Assembly (NCBI RefSeq): GCF_002998925.1
Contig: NZ_CP027228.1
Location: 1,751,832-1,815,831, forward strand
DNA: 64,000 nucleotides
Source: Mogibacterium diversum
Lineage (GTDB): Bacteria > Bacillota > Clostridia > Peptostreptococcales > Anaerovoracaceae
Direction: 5' to 3'
Position 1 is the first letter of the stretch. Each line of letters begins with the position of its first letter. The notes under the pieces were generated by a model that did no database searches, was not told where the DNA came from, and saw nothing but the letters and a program-made list of their open reading frames with translations. Both the position numbers and the translations under genes were made by a program. Below, in pieces: positions 26,855 to 33,956 of the stretch.

Positions 26855-28378
26855 ATGACTGCAAAATTACCTTATGATAAAACAGATCCTAAGAGCATTG
26901 AAAGATATGCTAAAAAACTTATAGGTAAAACATTTCAAGATGTATTGAATGAAAGCATTTACAGTAATAGTAAGGTTGGTGATGAATCTGGTAAATATGG
27001 TGATGAAAAAAGGAAGGGTGGCTTAGGCAATCTACTTGAAAAGTATTACTTTGGATACGAAGTAAATTCCGATTCTGAGCCAGATTTTAAAGAGGCTGGT
27101 GTCGAATTAAAGGTTTCTCCTTACGAAGAAAAGAATAAAGGTGGTTATAAAGCTGGTGAGCGCCTGGTACTTACCATGATTAATTTCAATAAAGAAGTTG
27201 AGCAAGATTTCTACAAATCTCATGTTTGGGAAAAGTGTAAATTAATGTTGCTAATATACTATTTTAGGGATAAGGCGATAAAAAACAATTTAGATTATCA
27301 TATTGATTACGCAAAGCTATTTGAGATACCTGAAAAAGATATGAACATTATCATCAATGATTATAAGATTATCATTGATAAAATTTTGCAGGGTAAAGCT
27401 CATGAAATTTCTGAGGGCGATACGATGTATCTAGGGGCATGCACTAAAGGCGCAACTGCAGCGAAAAGCTTAGTATCCCAAAGATATAATGAAAATGTTA
27501 AAGCAAAGTCTAGGGCATTTTGTTTAAAAAACTCATACATGACAACGGTGCTAAATAACTACTTGATGGCAGACGAGTGTACCGATGCAGCGGAATTTGC
27601 ATCGGAAAAGGAGTTGGAAGCTAAAAGTATTTCCGAAATAATACAGGATAGACTAAACAAGTATATCAACTGGAACGAAGATAGAATTGCTAGTAAGCTT
27701 GGACTTGATATAAATAAGAAAAACAAAAGCTATGAAGCTATCATCGTAAAGCATATGCTTGGTGTCAATGAACTGGAAGATGAGAAAATAGATGAATTCC
27801 AAAAAGCTGGAATAAATGTTAAAGTGGTCAAGTTTAAAAAACATGGAAAGCCAAATGAAAATATGAGGCTTGAAGATATTAATTTTATTAACCTAGATAA
27901 AGAACCATTTGATGATGAGATAAAAGATGAAGAAGGAAATGATATAGGTTGGGAAGCTTCAAGGTTGTATGAAATTTTAGGAAATAGGAAGTACCTATTT
28001 GCAGTCTTTTGGGAAGATGAAGAAGGTGCTACTTTTAAAGGGTGTCAATTGTGGGCGATGCCAGATGACGATTTAGAAAAAGTTAAAGCTGCATGGAAAG
28101 AACTAAAAATCAAAATTAGAAATGGTGTAGAATTTGAAGTAAATGGAAATATAGTAACCAATAATTTGACTAAGAGCAGTGAAAATGGCATATTTCATGT
28201 TAGACCTCATGCGAAAAATTCATTCTACAAATTCACTGATGGTACAGAAATTGGCAATGGGAACATTAGCGACACTGACTTATTACCTAGTGGGGATAGA
28301 ATTACAAGACAGGCGTATTGGTTAAATCGATCATACATTAATAGCCAATTAGAAGACACGCTAATAAGACATCATTAA
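26855..28378 (+). CDS. Type II restriction endonuclease, Sau3AI/MutH family
   Basis: This 507-residue enzyme's N-terminal domain has the MutH/Sau3AI fold signature: GGLGNLLEKYYFG with E62, then D77 (EPDF) and E84-x-K86 (VELKV), the four catalytic residues of this nuclease group. Sau3AI has a second, MutH-like C-terminal domain used as an allosteric effector; the length here (Sau3AI is about 490) fits that two-domain layout. It is followed by a matching C5-cytosine methyltransferase, so the pair should restrict unmethylated GATC; that specificity is inferred from the family. The gene is visibly richer in A+T than its neighbours, consistent with horizontal acquisition. The ribosome site is weak (GGAG), which may keep restriction low. 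Confidence 0.88.
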   Translation: MTAKLPYDKTDPKSIERYAKKLIGKTFQDVLNESIYSNSKVGDESGKYGDEKRKGGLGNLLEKYYFGYEVNSDSEPDFKEAGVELKVSPYEEKNKGGYKAGERLVLTMINFNKEVEQDFYKSHVWEKCKLMLLIYYFRDKAIKNNLDYHIDYAKLFEIPEKDMNIIINDYKIIIDKILQGKAHEISEGDTMYLGACTKGATAAKSLVSQRYNENVKAKSRAFCLKNSYMTTVLNNYLMADECTDAAEFASEKELEAKSISEIIQDRLNKYINWNEDRIASKLGLDINKKNKSYEAIIVKHMLGVNELEDEKIDEFQKAGINVKVVKFKKHGKPNENMRLEDINFINLDKEPFDDEIKDEEGNDIGWEASRLYEILGNRKYLFAVFWEDEEGATFKGCQLWAMPDDDLEKVKAAWKELKIKIRNGVEFEVNGNIVTNNLTKSSENGIFHVRPHAKNSFYKFTDGTEIGNGNISDTDLLPSGDRITRQAYWLNRSYINSQLEDTLIRHH

Positions 28379-28476
28379 GTAAAAAAAGGCATGATCCGGT
28401 GTCTGCCGGTGCTAACATTTTTAGCCTTTTAAAAATATTAAGCGAGCTGACTACTAGATAGTCAAAGGAGGGCGTA

Positions 28477-29697
28477 ATGAACAAAACAATATGCGAGCTT
28501 TTTGCTGGAGTCGGTGGCTTCAGATTAGGCTTTGAGCGACTAAATTCAGGCTGGGAAACTAAATGGTTTTCTCAATGGGAACCAGGAGCAAGAACTCAGT
28601 GGGCACATAATTGCTATGTTGAACACTTTGGAGATTCACCAGATATCAAGGGTGAATACCACACAGGTGAAGACATAAGTGATATGAAAAAAGAGAATAT
28701 TCCAAATCATACACTTCTCGTGGGTGGGTTTCCGTGTCAAGATTATAGCGTTGCACACTCTCTGTCCTCTTCAAAAGGGCTAGAAGGGAAAAAGGGTGTT
28801 CTTTGGTGGCAAATCAGAGACACAATAATCGCTAAAGAGCCTCCATTTTGTATATTTGAGAATGTAGATAGGCTTTTGAAGTCCCCAGCAAAGCAAAGAG
28901 GTCGAGATTTTGGAGTAATACTTGCATGCCTTAATGAACTGGATTATTCCGTAGAATGGCGTGTAGTTAACGCGGCAGAATATGGAGCGTCACAGAGAAG
29001 GAGACGAACATTTATTTTCGCATATAAGAATGATACAAAGTATGGAAAAGTACAATCAGAATATAATGCGGAAAATATTATGTTATCTGAAGGTCTTATG
29101 GCTAAAGCATTTCCAGTAAATGCAGTAGAGAGTATTACACATTCTAAGTTAGATTCAGATGTAGTATCCGTATCAGACCACTTTAAATTTGATTTTAAAC
29201 GTGGAGGATACATGACAAATGGGGAAATATATACAGCGAATGTTCAGGAGGAAAAAGAAGAACCAACACTATTAGGAGAAATACTCGTTTCTAATGCAGA
29301 TGAAAAGTATTTTATAACAGATGATGAACGCATGAAAAAATGGGTTTATCTGAAAGGTGCAAAAAAAATTCCAAGAAAAAGTAAGGATGGACACGAGTAT
29401 GTATTTTCCGAAGGGCCAATCGCATTCCCCGATCCTTGGGATAGACCCGGAAGAACGATGCTGACTAGCGAATCTACACTTAATAGAAGTACACATGTAG
29501 TTAGCGATCCTGGAACAGGCAAATTAAGAATTCTAACTCCAATTGAAACAGAGAGATTGCAGGGGTTCGATGACGATTGGACTAATACAGGAATGCCAGA
29601 CAGAATGCGTTATTTCTGCATGGGTAATGCGCTTGTTGTACCAATGGTAACTAGAATGGGAAAAGTTTTAGACGATATTATTGAAAATGAGAATTAG
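28477..29697 (+). CDS. DNA (cytosine-5) methyltransferase of the Sau3AI type
   Basis: This 406-residue protective methylase is the partner of the upstream endonuclease. Motif I is ELFAGVGGFRLGFE (S-adenosylmethionine loop). Motif IV is GGFPCQDYSV with the catalytic C87, motif VI is FENVDRLL, and motif VIII is QRRRRTFIF. A target-recognition region lies between about 190 and 320, followed by motifs IX and X (ERLQGFDDDWT, GNALVVPMVTRMG). The length matches M.Sau3AI-like enzymes, which make GAT-m5C. A strong AAAGGAGGG ribosome site, unlike the endonuclease's weak one, fits the need for protection. The 98-bp gap contains small inverted repeats (CCGG-N6-CCGG) that might take part in control. Confidence 0.93.
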   Translation: MNKTICELFAGVGGFRLGFERLNSGWETKWFSQWEPGARTQWAHNCYVEHFGDSPDIKGEYHTGEDISDMKKENIPNHTLLVGGFPCQDYSVAHSLSSSKGLEGKKGVLWWQIRDTIIAKEPPFCIFENVDRLLKSPAKQRGRDFGVILACLNELDYSVEWRVVNAAEYGASQRRRRTFIFAYKNDTKYGKVQSEYNAENIMLSEGLMAKAFPVNAVESITHSKLDSDVVSVSDHFKFDFKRGGYMTNGEIYTANVQEEKEEPTLLGEILVSNADEKYFITDDERMKKWVYLKGAKKIPRKSKDGHEYVFSEGPIAFPDPWDRPGRTMLTSESTLNRSTHVVSDPGTGKLRILTPIETERLQGFDDDWTNTGMPDRMRYFCMGNALVVPMVTRMGKVLDDIIENEN

Positions 29698-29701
29698 CTA
29701 G

Positions 29702-29737
29702 AAAAATCCTTGCCTAAACTTATAGGTAGGGATTTTT
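29702..29737 (+). terminator. Intrinsic terminator after the methyltransferase
   Basis: A 15-bp stem AAAAATCCTTGCCTA / TAGGTAGGGATTTTT with two G-T pairs surrounds a six-base loop; the descending arm supplies the T run. Confidence 0.85.
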
Positions 29738-29871
29738 AGTATGGTAAGTATCTAATGTTTCGCACAACCTTTTCCTCCAACCTTCACAGTTCGCCGAGGA
29801 TTATCAAGTAAAATGTAGCCATAATTTAAAAGATAATTCACAGTACACATAAAGGGATTTGGAGGACATAG

Positions 29872-30444
29872 ATGAACATTTACAAAGGACTAAAGCAGAG
29901 AAGAAGCTACTACCAGCTTAACAAAGAGCTACCGGTGAGCACGGATGAGATTCATGCGCTCATAGATGAAGTGACGGAGCTAGTCCCTGATGCGTTCAAC
30001 ATGAAGAGTGCGCGCGTGGTCGTTGCGCTCGGTGAGAAGCAGGATGAGCTGTGGGACGGCATCTATGATGTGTTTGGCGGCAAAGTTGCGAGAGAGAAGA
30101 TCGATGGGTTCAAGGCTGCGGCAGGGACGATTCTGTATTTCTACGATGAAGAGGTAGTGCGTGGATTACAGGAGAAGTTTGCTGCATATGCTGAGAACTT
30201 TCCAGTATGGGCGAATCAGGCTAACGGTATGCTTCAGATAAATATCTGGAGTGCGCTGCGTGAGCTAGGTGTTGGTGCGAATATTCAGCACTACAATCCT
30301 GTTATCGATGATTTCGTGCGTGAGAAGTTTGGACTGCCAGAGAGCTGGAAGCTCGTTGCTCAGATGCCATTTGGTGGAATCGTTATGGAGCCAGCGCCGA
30401 AAGATAAAGAGGATATATCGGAAAGAGTTAAGTTCTACGAATAG
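29872..30444 (+). CDS. Nitroreductase-family flavoprotein
   Basis: This 190-residue protein of the YdfN/HBN1-like branch begins MNIYKGLKQRRSYYQLNKELPV with the conserved RRS(Y/I) FMN-binding start. NMKSARVVVALG follows, and the C-terminal half has the flavin segment SALRELGVGANIQHYNP plus LPESWKLVAQMPFGG. Such enzymes use NAD(P)H to reduce nitro or quinone compounds; the natural substrate is not known. The ribosome site is TTGGAGGA. It is a single gene between terminators, inserted between the restriction system and the antitoxin gene. Confidence 0.9.
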   Translation: MNIYKGLKQRRSYYQLNKELPVSTDEIHALIDEVTELVPDAFNMKSARVVVALGEKQDELWDGIYDVFGGKVAREKIDGFKAAAGTILYFYDEEVVRGLQEKFAAYAENFPVWANQANGMLQINIWSALRELGVGANIQHYNPVIDDFVREKFGLPESWKLVAQMPFGGIVMEPAPKDKEDISERVKFYE

Positions 30445-30475
30445 TGGATTTTAACGTAAATATTTATGAGCAAAG

Positions 30476-30504
30476 AAACCGTGGGAATCTTCCTGCGGTT
30501 TTTT
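30476..30504 (+). terminator. Intrinsic terminator after nitroreductase
   Basis: An AAACCG...CGGTTT stem with inner GGAA/TTCC pairing is followed by a run of T. Confidence 0.82.
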
Positions 30505-30606
30505 ATTACAAATTTTGTGCTAAAGGGAACTGGAAAGTGTGTAATAATTAGTTGACCTTATATAACAGTGTTGCTGATTGAATTTAATCAAGGGAATATA
30601 ACAGAA

Positions 30607-30631
30607 ATTGTATTGCAAAAAGCAATACAAT
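30607..30631 (+). promoter_or_regulatory. Operator candidate for the RelB-type antitoxin
   Basis: A perfect inverted repeat with 10-bp arms, ATTGTATTGC and GCAATACAAT, is separated by AAAAA, 32 bp before the antitoxin start. RelB/DinJ antitoxins bind palindromes at their own promoters, so autoregulation is the likely role. A weak promoter (TTGCTG, 17 bp, GAATAT) ends at 30599. Confidence 0.6.
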
Positions 30632-30663
30632 AGTTCATAATTTCTAAAAGGAAGGTGGTAAAT

Positions 30664-30966
30664 ATGTCAGCAACAAAGAATGCAAGTGTTAATGTGAGAA
30701 TACAGAAAGATATCAAGAAGCAAGCGGAACAAATACTGGAAACTATTGGAGTTCCAACAGCAACTGCGATAGATATGTTTTATAGACAAATAATATTAAA
30801 TAATGGCATTCCGTTCTCTCTAACCATTCCGAATAATGTTCCAGTCAGAGAAAATATGAATGATAATGATTTTAATTTAATTATGAGAACTGGATATATG
30901 CAGGCTGCGGAAGGCAAATCAAAGGATGTAGATGAGGTGTTTGATATTCTTGAGAAAGGAATATGA
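30664..30966 (+). CDS. RelB/DinJ-family antitoxin
   Basis: This 100-residue protein has an N-terminal ribbon-helix-helix DNA-binding region, NASVNVRIQKDIKKQAEQIL, then the DinJ hallmark GVPTATAIDMFYRQIILNNGIPF. The C-terminal part (SKDVDEVFDILEKGI) would wrap the toxin. I chose the ATG at 30664 because AAGGAAGGTGG ends 5 bases before it; a GTG at 30655 lies inside that site. The gene ends in an ATGA overlap with a toxin reading frame that is truncated after 20 codons, so this is an orphaned antitoxin. It may still act as an autorepressor or protect against related toxins. Confidence 0.9.
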   Translation: MSATKNASVNVRIQKDIKKQAEQILETIGVPTATAIDMFYRQIILNNGIPFSLTIPNNVPVRENMNDNDFNLIMRTGYMQAAEGKSKDVDEVFDILEKGI

Positions 30967-31025
30967 TGCGGCAATACAGAATTTACATTACTGAGCAAGC
31001 AGAGGGACAGTTGTCTAAATTATAA
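30963..31025 (+). pseudogene. Truncated RelE/YafQ-type toxin remnant
   Basis: The ATG at 30963 overlaps the antitoxin stop (ATGA), the usual layout of such operons. The product, MMRQYRIYITEQAEGQLSKL, matches the beta-strand and first helix at the start of RelE/ParE toxins but ends at a TAA after 20 residues; normal toxins have about 90. A terminator follows 8 bases later, so the rest is deleted, not merely out of frame. Confidence 0.7.
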
Positions 31026-31032
31026 AATGCAA

Positions 31033-31060
31033 AAGGAAGCGCTATGCGGTTCCTTCTTTT
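31033..31060 (+). terminator. Intrinsic terminator after the toxin remnant
   Basis: The stem AAGGAA...TTCCTT, extended inside by CGC-TAT-GCG, is followed by TTTT. The 235-bp gap 31026-31260 otherwise holds only the PadR promoter region. Confidence 0.75.
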
Positions 31061-31184
31061 AATGCCTAAATATATTGGGGCACTACAAAAAATAGAGTTA
31101 TAGGACAAAACGAGTTGGTAAAAACACGGAATTTCCTTGAGAAGTCAACGAGTGTAGGGAATATATCTTCTTTTTTAAATGCTA

Positions 31185-31250
31185 TTGACATATATATCGA
31201 ACCACGATATACTCTATATATCGAGATGCGATATATCAAAGCTTGATATA
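31185..31250 (+). promoter_or_regulatory. PadR-gene promoter with three inverted repeats
   Basis: Consensus TTGACA (31185-31190) and TATACT (31208-31213) are spaced by 17 bp. Two identical inverted repeats TATATCG-N5-CGATATA occur at 31193-31211 (filling the spacer and -10) and at 31217-31235 (start region). A variant TATATCA-N5-TGATATA lies at 31232-31250. Centres are 24 and 15 bp apart. PadR proteins are dimers that bind such palindromes, so tight autorepression is expected. Confidence 0.78.
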
Positions 31251-31260
31251 GGAGGAGCAA

Positions 31261-31584
31261 ATGGATTCAAAGCTAAAGAGGGTTTACGTTCCAATGTCGG
31301 AGACAGCCTTTTATATACTGTTCTGCCTGCAAGAGCCTCAGCACGGATATGGCATAGGGCAGGAGGTAAAGGCGATGACGAAAGGCGAAGTCAGCATAAG
31401 CCCTGGGACGATGTACGGAACACTTTCTAAGATGGAGAAAGATGGATTAATTAGGTTCGTTAGTGAGGCGGAGAAGCGCAAAATTTACGAGATTACAGAA
31501 CTTGGACGTGAGATTCTCACCACCGAGATGAATCGCATTAAGCGAATATATATCAACAGTATTGGAGATGAATACAATGGGTAA
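31261..31584 (+). CDS. PadR-family transcriptional regulator
   Basis: This 107-residue winged-helix repressor contains the PadR signature: SETAFYILFCLQEPQHGYGIGQEV, then ISPGTMYGTLSKMEKDGLIRFV (recognition helix and wing) and EKRKIYEITELGREIL. The short form lacks a large C-terminal dimerisation domain, as is typical of PadR-s1 proteins that control efflux or envelope genes in response to small molecules. The ribosome site GGAGGAG lies 5 bases before the ATG. It overlaps the next gene, a DUF2812 membrane protein, by 8 bases. The three inverted repeats at its promoter are the probable targets. Confidence 0.93.
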   Translation: MDSKLKRVYVPMSETAFYILFCLQEPQHGYGIGQEVKAMTKGEVSISPGTMYGTLSKMEKDGLIRFVSEAEKRKIYEITELGREILTTEMNRIKRIYINSIGDEYNG

Positions 31585-32131
31585 GAGACAGACAAAGATT
31601 AGATTTTTTACAATAGCAGATTACAACGAAGAGCAGGCATGGCTTGAGGAACAGCACGAGAATGGATGGAAACTAGTAAAGGTTACGGCACCATGCTTTT
31701 TTACATTCGAAGAGTGCGTGCCCGAAGAGGTTTCGTACAGGCTAGAATTTAACCAGACTAAGGCAACCGACGATTACCTCCAGATGTATGAGGATTACGG
31801 CTGGGAATATATAGGTGGATGCATGAACTGGAGCTATTTCAGAAAGCCTGTAGTTGAAAGCACTGCAGAAGGAGAAAATGAGATATTCTCCGACGATGAG
31901 TCGAGGCTGAATATGATAGACAGAATCGTACATACCAGACTTATACCTGTAATTGCAGCACTGATTCCGGTAATTTCAATCAATATGAGGAGTATGCTGG
32001 AAGAGTCTGGTGTGTGGTATGGCTCCGCGAGAGGAGTGGTGAACATCGTACTCATAGCGATTCTTGCTGCCGATATCTGCCTAGTTTCACACTGCTTGAG
32101 GAAGTTCAGAAAGCTTAAGAAGAACCTGTAG
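31577..32131 (+). CDS. DUF2812 membrane protein, PadR partner
   Basis: This 184-residue protein has an N-terminal soluble DUF2812 domain (IRFFTIADYNEEQAWLEEQHENGWKL..., YRLEFNQTKATDDYLQMYEDYGWEYI). A linker is followed by two hydrophobic helices (about residues 122-140 and 152-172) and a basic tail. I chose the ATG at 31577, which overlaps the end of padR and has GGAG 9 bases upstream. PadR-DUF2812 gene pairs are widespread in Firmicutes; the DUF2812 protein is thought to take part in signal sensing, but its function is not established. Confidence 0.85.
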   Translation: MGKRQTKIRFFTIADYNEEQAWLEEQHENGWKLVKVTAPCFFTFEECVPEEVSYRLEFNQTKATDDYLQMYEDYGWEYIGGCMNWSYFRKPVVESTAEGENEIFSDDESRLNMIDRIVHTRLIPVIAALIPVISINMRSMLEESGVWYGSARGVVNIVLIAILAADICLVSHCLRKFRKLKKNL

Positions 32132-32160
32132 CCAAAGCGCTATACTTATAGAAACATAAA

Positions 32161-32201
32161 AAAAGCACACAGCCCGACTATTTCGGGAGCTGTGTGCTTT
32201 T
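32161..32201. terminator. Bidirectional terminator between DUF2812 gene and gpmI
   Basis: The stem AAAAGCACACAGC / GCTGTGTGCTTTT, extended by CCGA/TCGGG, sits between converging genes with A and T tracts on both sides. Confidence 0.9.
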
Positions 32202-32257
32202 GTTCGTCTGTAGTTACTATTCCGACATCCGGTATTAAGTGCCGCCAGTTGATATGT

Positions 32258-33775
32258 CTAAACTAGTACTTCGCCGTGCATACCCGCCGGGACCTCGAGT
32301 CCCATGAGTGTCAGAAGTGTTGGCGATATATCTGCCAGCTTGCCATGGGGTACTTTGAAGGCTCTAGGCTCGTTTGCGATATGGCACAGCGGAACTGGTG
32401 ATAGCGAGTGCTTAGTCACAACATTATCCTTATCATCCAGCATGTAGTCAGCATTTCCATGGTCGGCTGTGAGTAGGATCTGACCATCCTTAGATAGAAC
32501 TCTGTCTACAATCTGCTGTACGAGTCCATCAAGCGTCTCTATAGCACTAACTGCTGCATCGAAAACTCCTGTATGACCTACCATGTCAGGGTTTGCGAAG
32601 TTTAGTATGATGAGGTCGTACTTATCCGAGTCGATCGCTTCGAGCACCTTTTCAGTCAATAGTGGAGCGCTCATCTCTGGCTGAAGATCGTAAGTAGCCA
32701 CCTTCGGAGATGGAATCAAGATGCGGTCTTCGCCTTTAACTGGAGCTTCGACACCGCCGTTAAAGAAAAATGTCACATGTGCGTACTTCTCAGTCTCGGC
32801 TATGCGGAGCTGCGTTAGACCTGCGGCTGACACCACCCCTCCGAGAGTCGGTTCAACGACTTCTGGTGGGAACGCGACTTTTACATTAGGCATCGACGCA
32901 TCGTACTCAGCCATGCACACGTACACGAGATTCGATAAAATTTTCTTCCTTGCAAATCCATCAAAATCAGGATCCACGATAGCACGAGTTATCTCGCGTG
33001 CACGGTCAGGTCTGTAGTTGATGAATATAACCGAGTCACCGTCTTTGATTGGTGTTTCATCGACGATTGTTGGGAGCACGAATTCGTCAGACTCGTCCTT
33101 GTCATATGATATCTGAATCGCTTCAGCAGGAGAAGCTGCCTTGACCCCTTCAGAAAGTGTAAGTGCGTCGTACGCTAGCTCGAGTCTCTCCCAGCGCTTA
33201 TCCCTATCCATAGCATAGAAACGGCCAGAGATAACTCCGATTCGGCCTAGTCCAAGCTCAGAGAATTTCTCCTCGAGAGCACTCAGGTAGGTCATAGCGC
33301 TACGAGGCGGTACGTCGCGGCCATCGAGGAAGCAGTGAACCACTACATCCTTGATACCTGAACGCTTTGCGAGCTCGAGAACTGCGTAGAGGTGTTCGAG
33401 CTTACTGTGTACGCCACCATCTGAGCATAGTCCCATTATGTGAAGGGTGTGGCCTGAAGCGGAATTTTCCATGGACTCAAGCAGCACCTTGTTGTTATAA
33501 AATTCGCCAGTGCTAATCGACCTATTGATGCGAGGAAGGTCCTGCAGCACAACGTTTCCGGCACCTATATTGGTGTGTCCAACCTCGGAGTTGCCGATTT
33601 GCCCGTCAGGAAGTCCGACGAATTCACCGCTCGCCTCCAGGGTGATGAACGGGTATTTTGCAAAAAGCGCATCGAGATGAGGTTTTTTAGCGGCAGCAAT
33701 AGCGTTGCCGTGCGATTCTTCGCGGATTCCGTAGCCGTCGAGAATCATCAGCATTGTTGGTCTATTTTTAATCAT
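32258..33775 (-). CDS. gpmI: 2,3-bisphosphoglycerate-independent phosphoglycerate mutase
   Basis: This 505-residue cytoplasmic enzyme of lower glycolysis interconverts 3- and 2-phosphoglycerate using two manganese ions and a phosphoserine. Seen are LDGYG with metal ligand D13, GNSEVGHTNIGAG with the nucleophile S63, the phosphotransferase insert (HCFLDGRDVPP..., GRFYAMDRDKRWER), and the C-terminal metal motifs NFANPDMVGHTG and LTADHGNADYM. I chose the ATG at 33775 because TAGGAGG sits 6 bases before it; the longer frame up to 33811 has no site. The length is standard. The gene stands alone instead of in a gap-pgk-tpi-gpmI-eno cluster. Confidence 0.97.
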   Translation of the reverse strand: MIKNRPTMLMILDGYGIREESHGNAIAAAKKPHLDALFAKYPFITLEASGEFVGLPDGQIGNSEVGHTNIGAGNVVLQDLPRINRSISTGEFYNNKVLLESMENSASGHTLHIMGLCSDGGVHSKLEHLYAVLELAKRSGIKDVVVHCFLDGRDVPPRSAMTYLSALEEKFSELGLGRIGVISGRFYAMDRDKRWERLELAYDALTLSEGVKAASPAEAIQISYDKDESDEFVLPTIVDETPIKDGDSVIFINYRPDRAREITRAIVDPDFDGFARKKILSNLVYVCMAEYDASMPNVKVAFPPEVVEPTLGGVVSAAGLTQLRIAETEKYAHVTFFFNGGVEAPVKGEDRILIPSPKVATYDLQPEMSAPLLTEKVLEAIDSDKYDLIILNFANPDMVGHTGVFDAAVSAIETLDGLVQQIVDRVLSKDGQILLTADHGNADYMLDDKDNVVTKHSLSPVPLCHIANEPRAFKVPHGKLADISPTLLTLMGLEVPAGMHGEVLV

Positions 33776-33897
33776 TGCTATCCTCCTATAGATATATCCA
33801 AGTATACACAAGAGCTGTGTTTATTTCTAGGAGCTGAAGTATTGATTTATAGTTTATAATTGTGATTAAAATCTGTGTTTCCAGTATTACTTGGGGT

Positions 33898-33925
33898 TTG
33901 CACGCGATAATAAACATCATATAAT
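33898..33925 (+). promoter_or_regulatory. addA promoter
   Basis: TTGCAC (33898-33903) and TATAAT (33920-33925) are spaced by 16 bp. Confidence 0.6.
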
Positions 33926-33956
33926 AGTAGCATCATTATTTTAAGGAGAACGGAAG

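Noticed and set aside
31096..31116. Possible dispersed repeat AGTTATAGG-CAAAA-GAGTT shared with 63011-63031
   Set aside because: Only 21 bases with two mismatches; a pair this similar is expected by chance in 64 kb on two strands.
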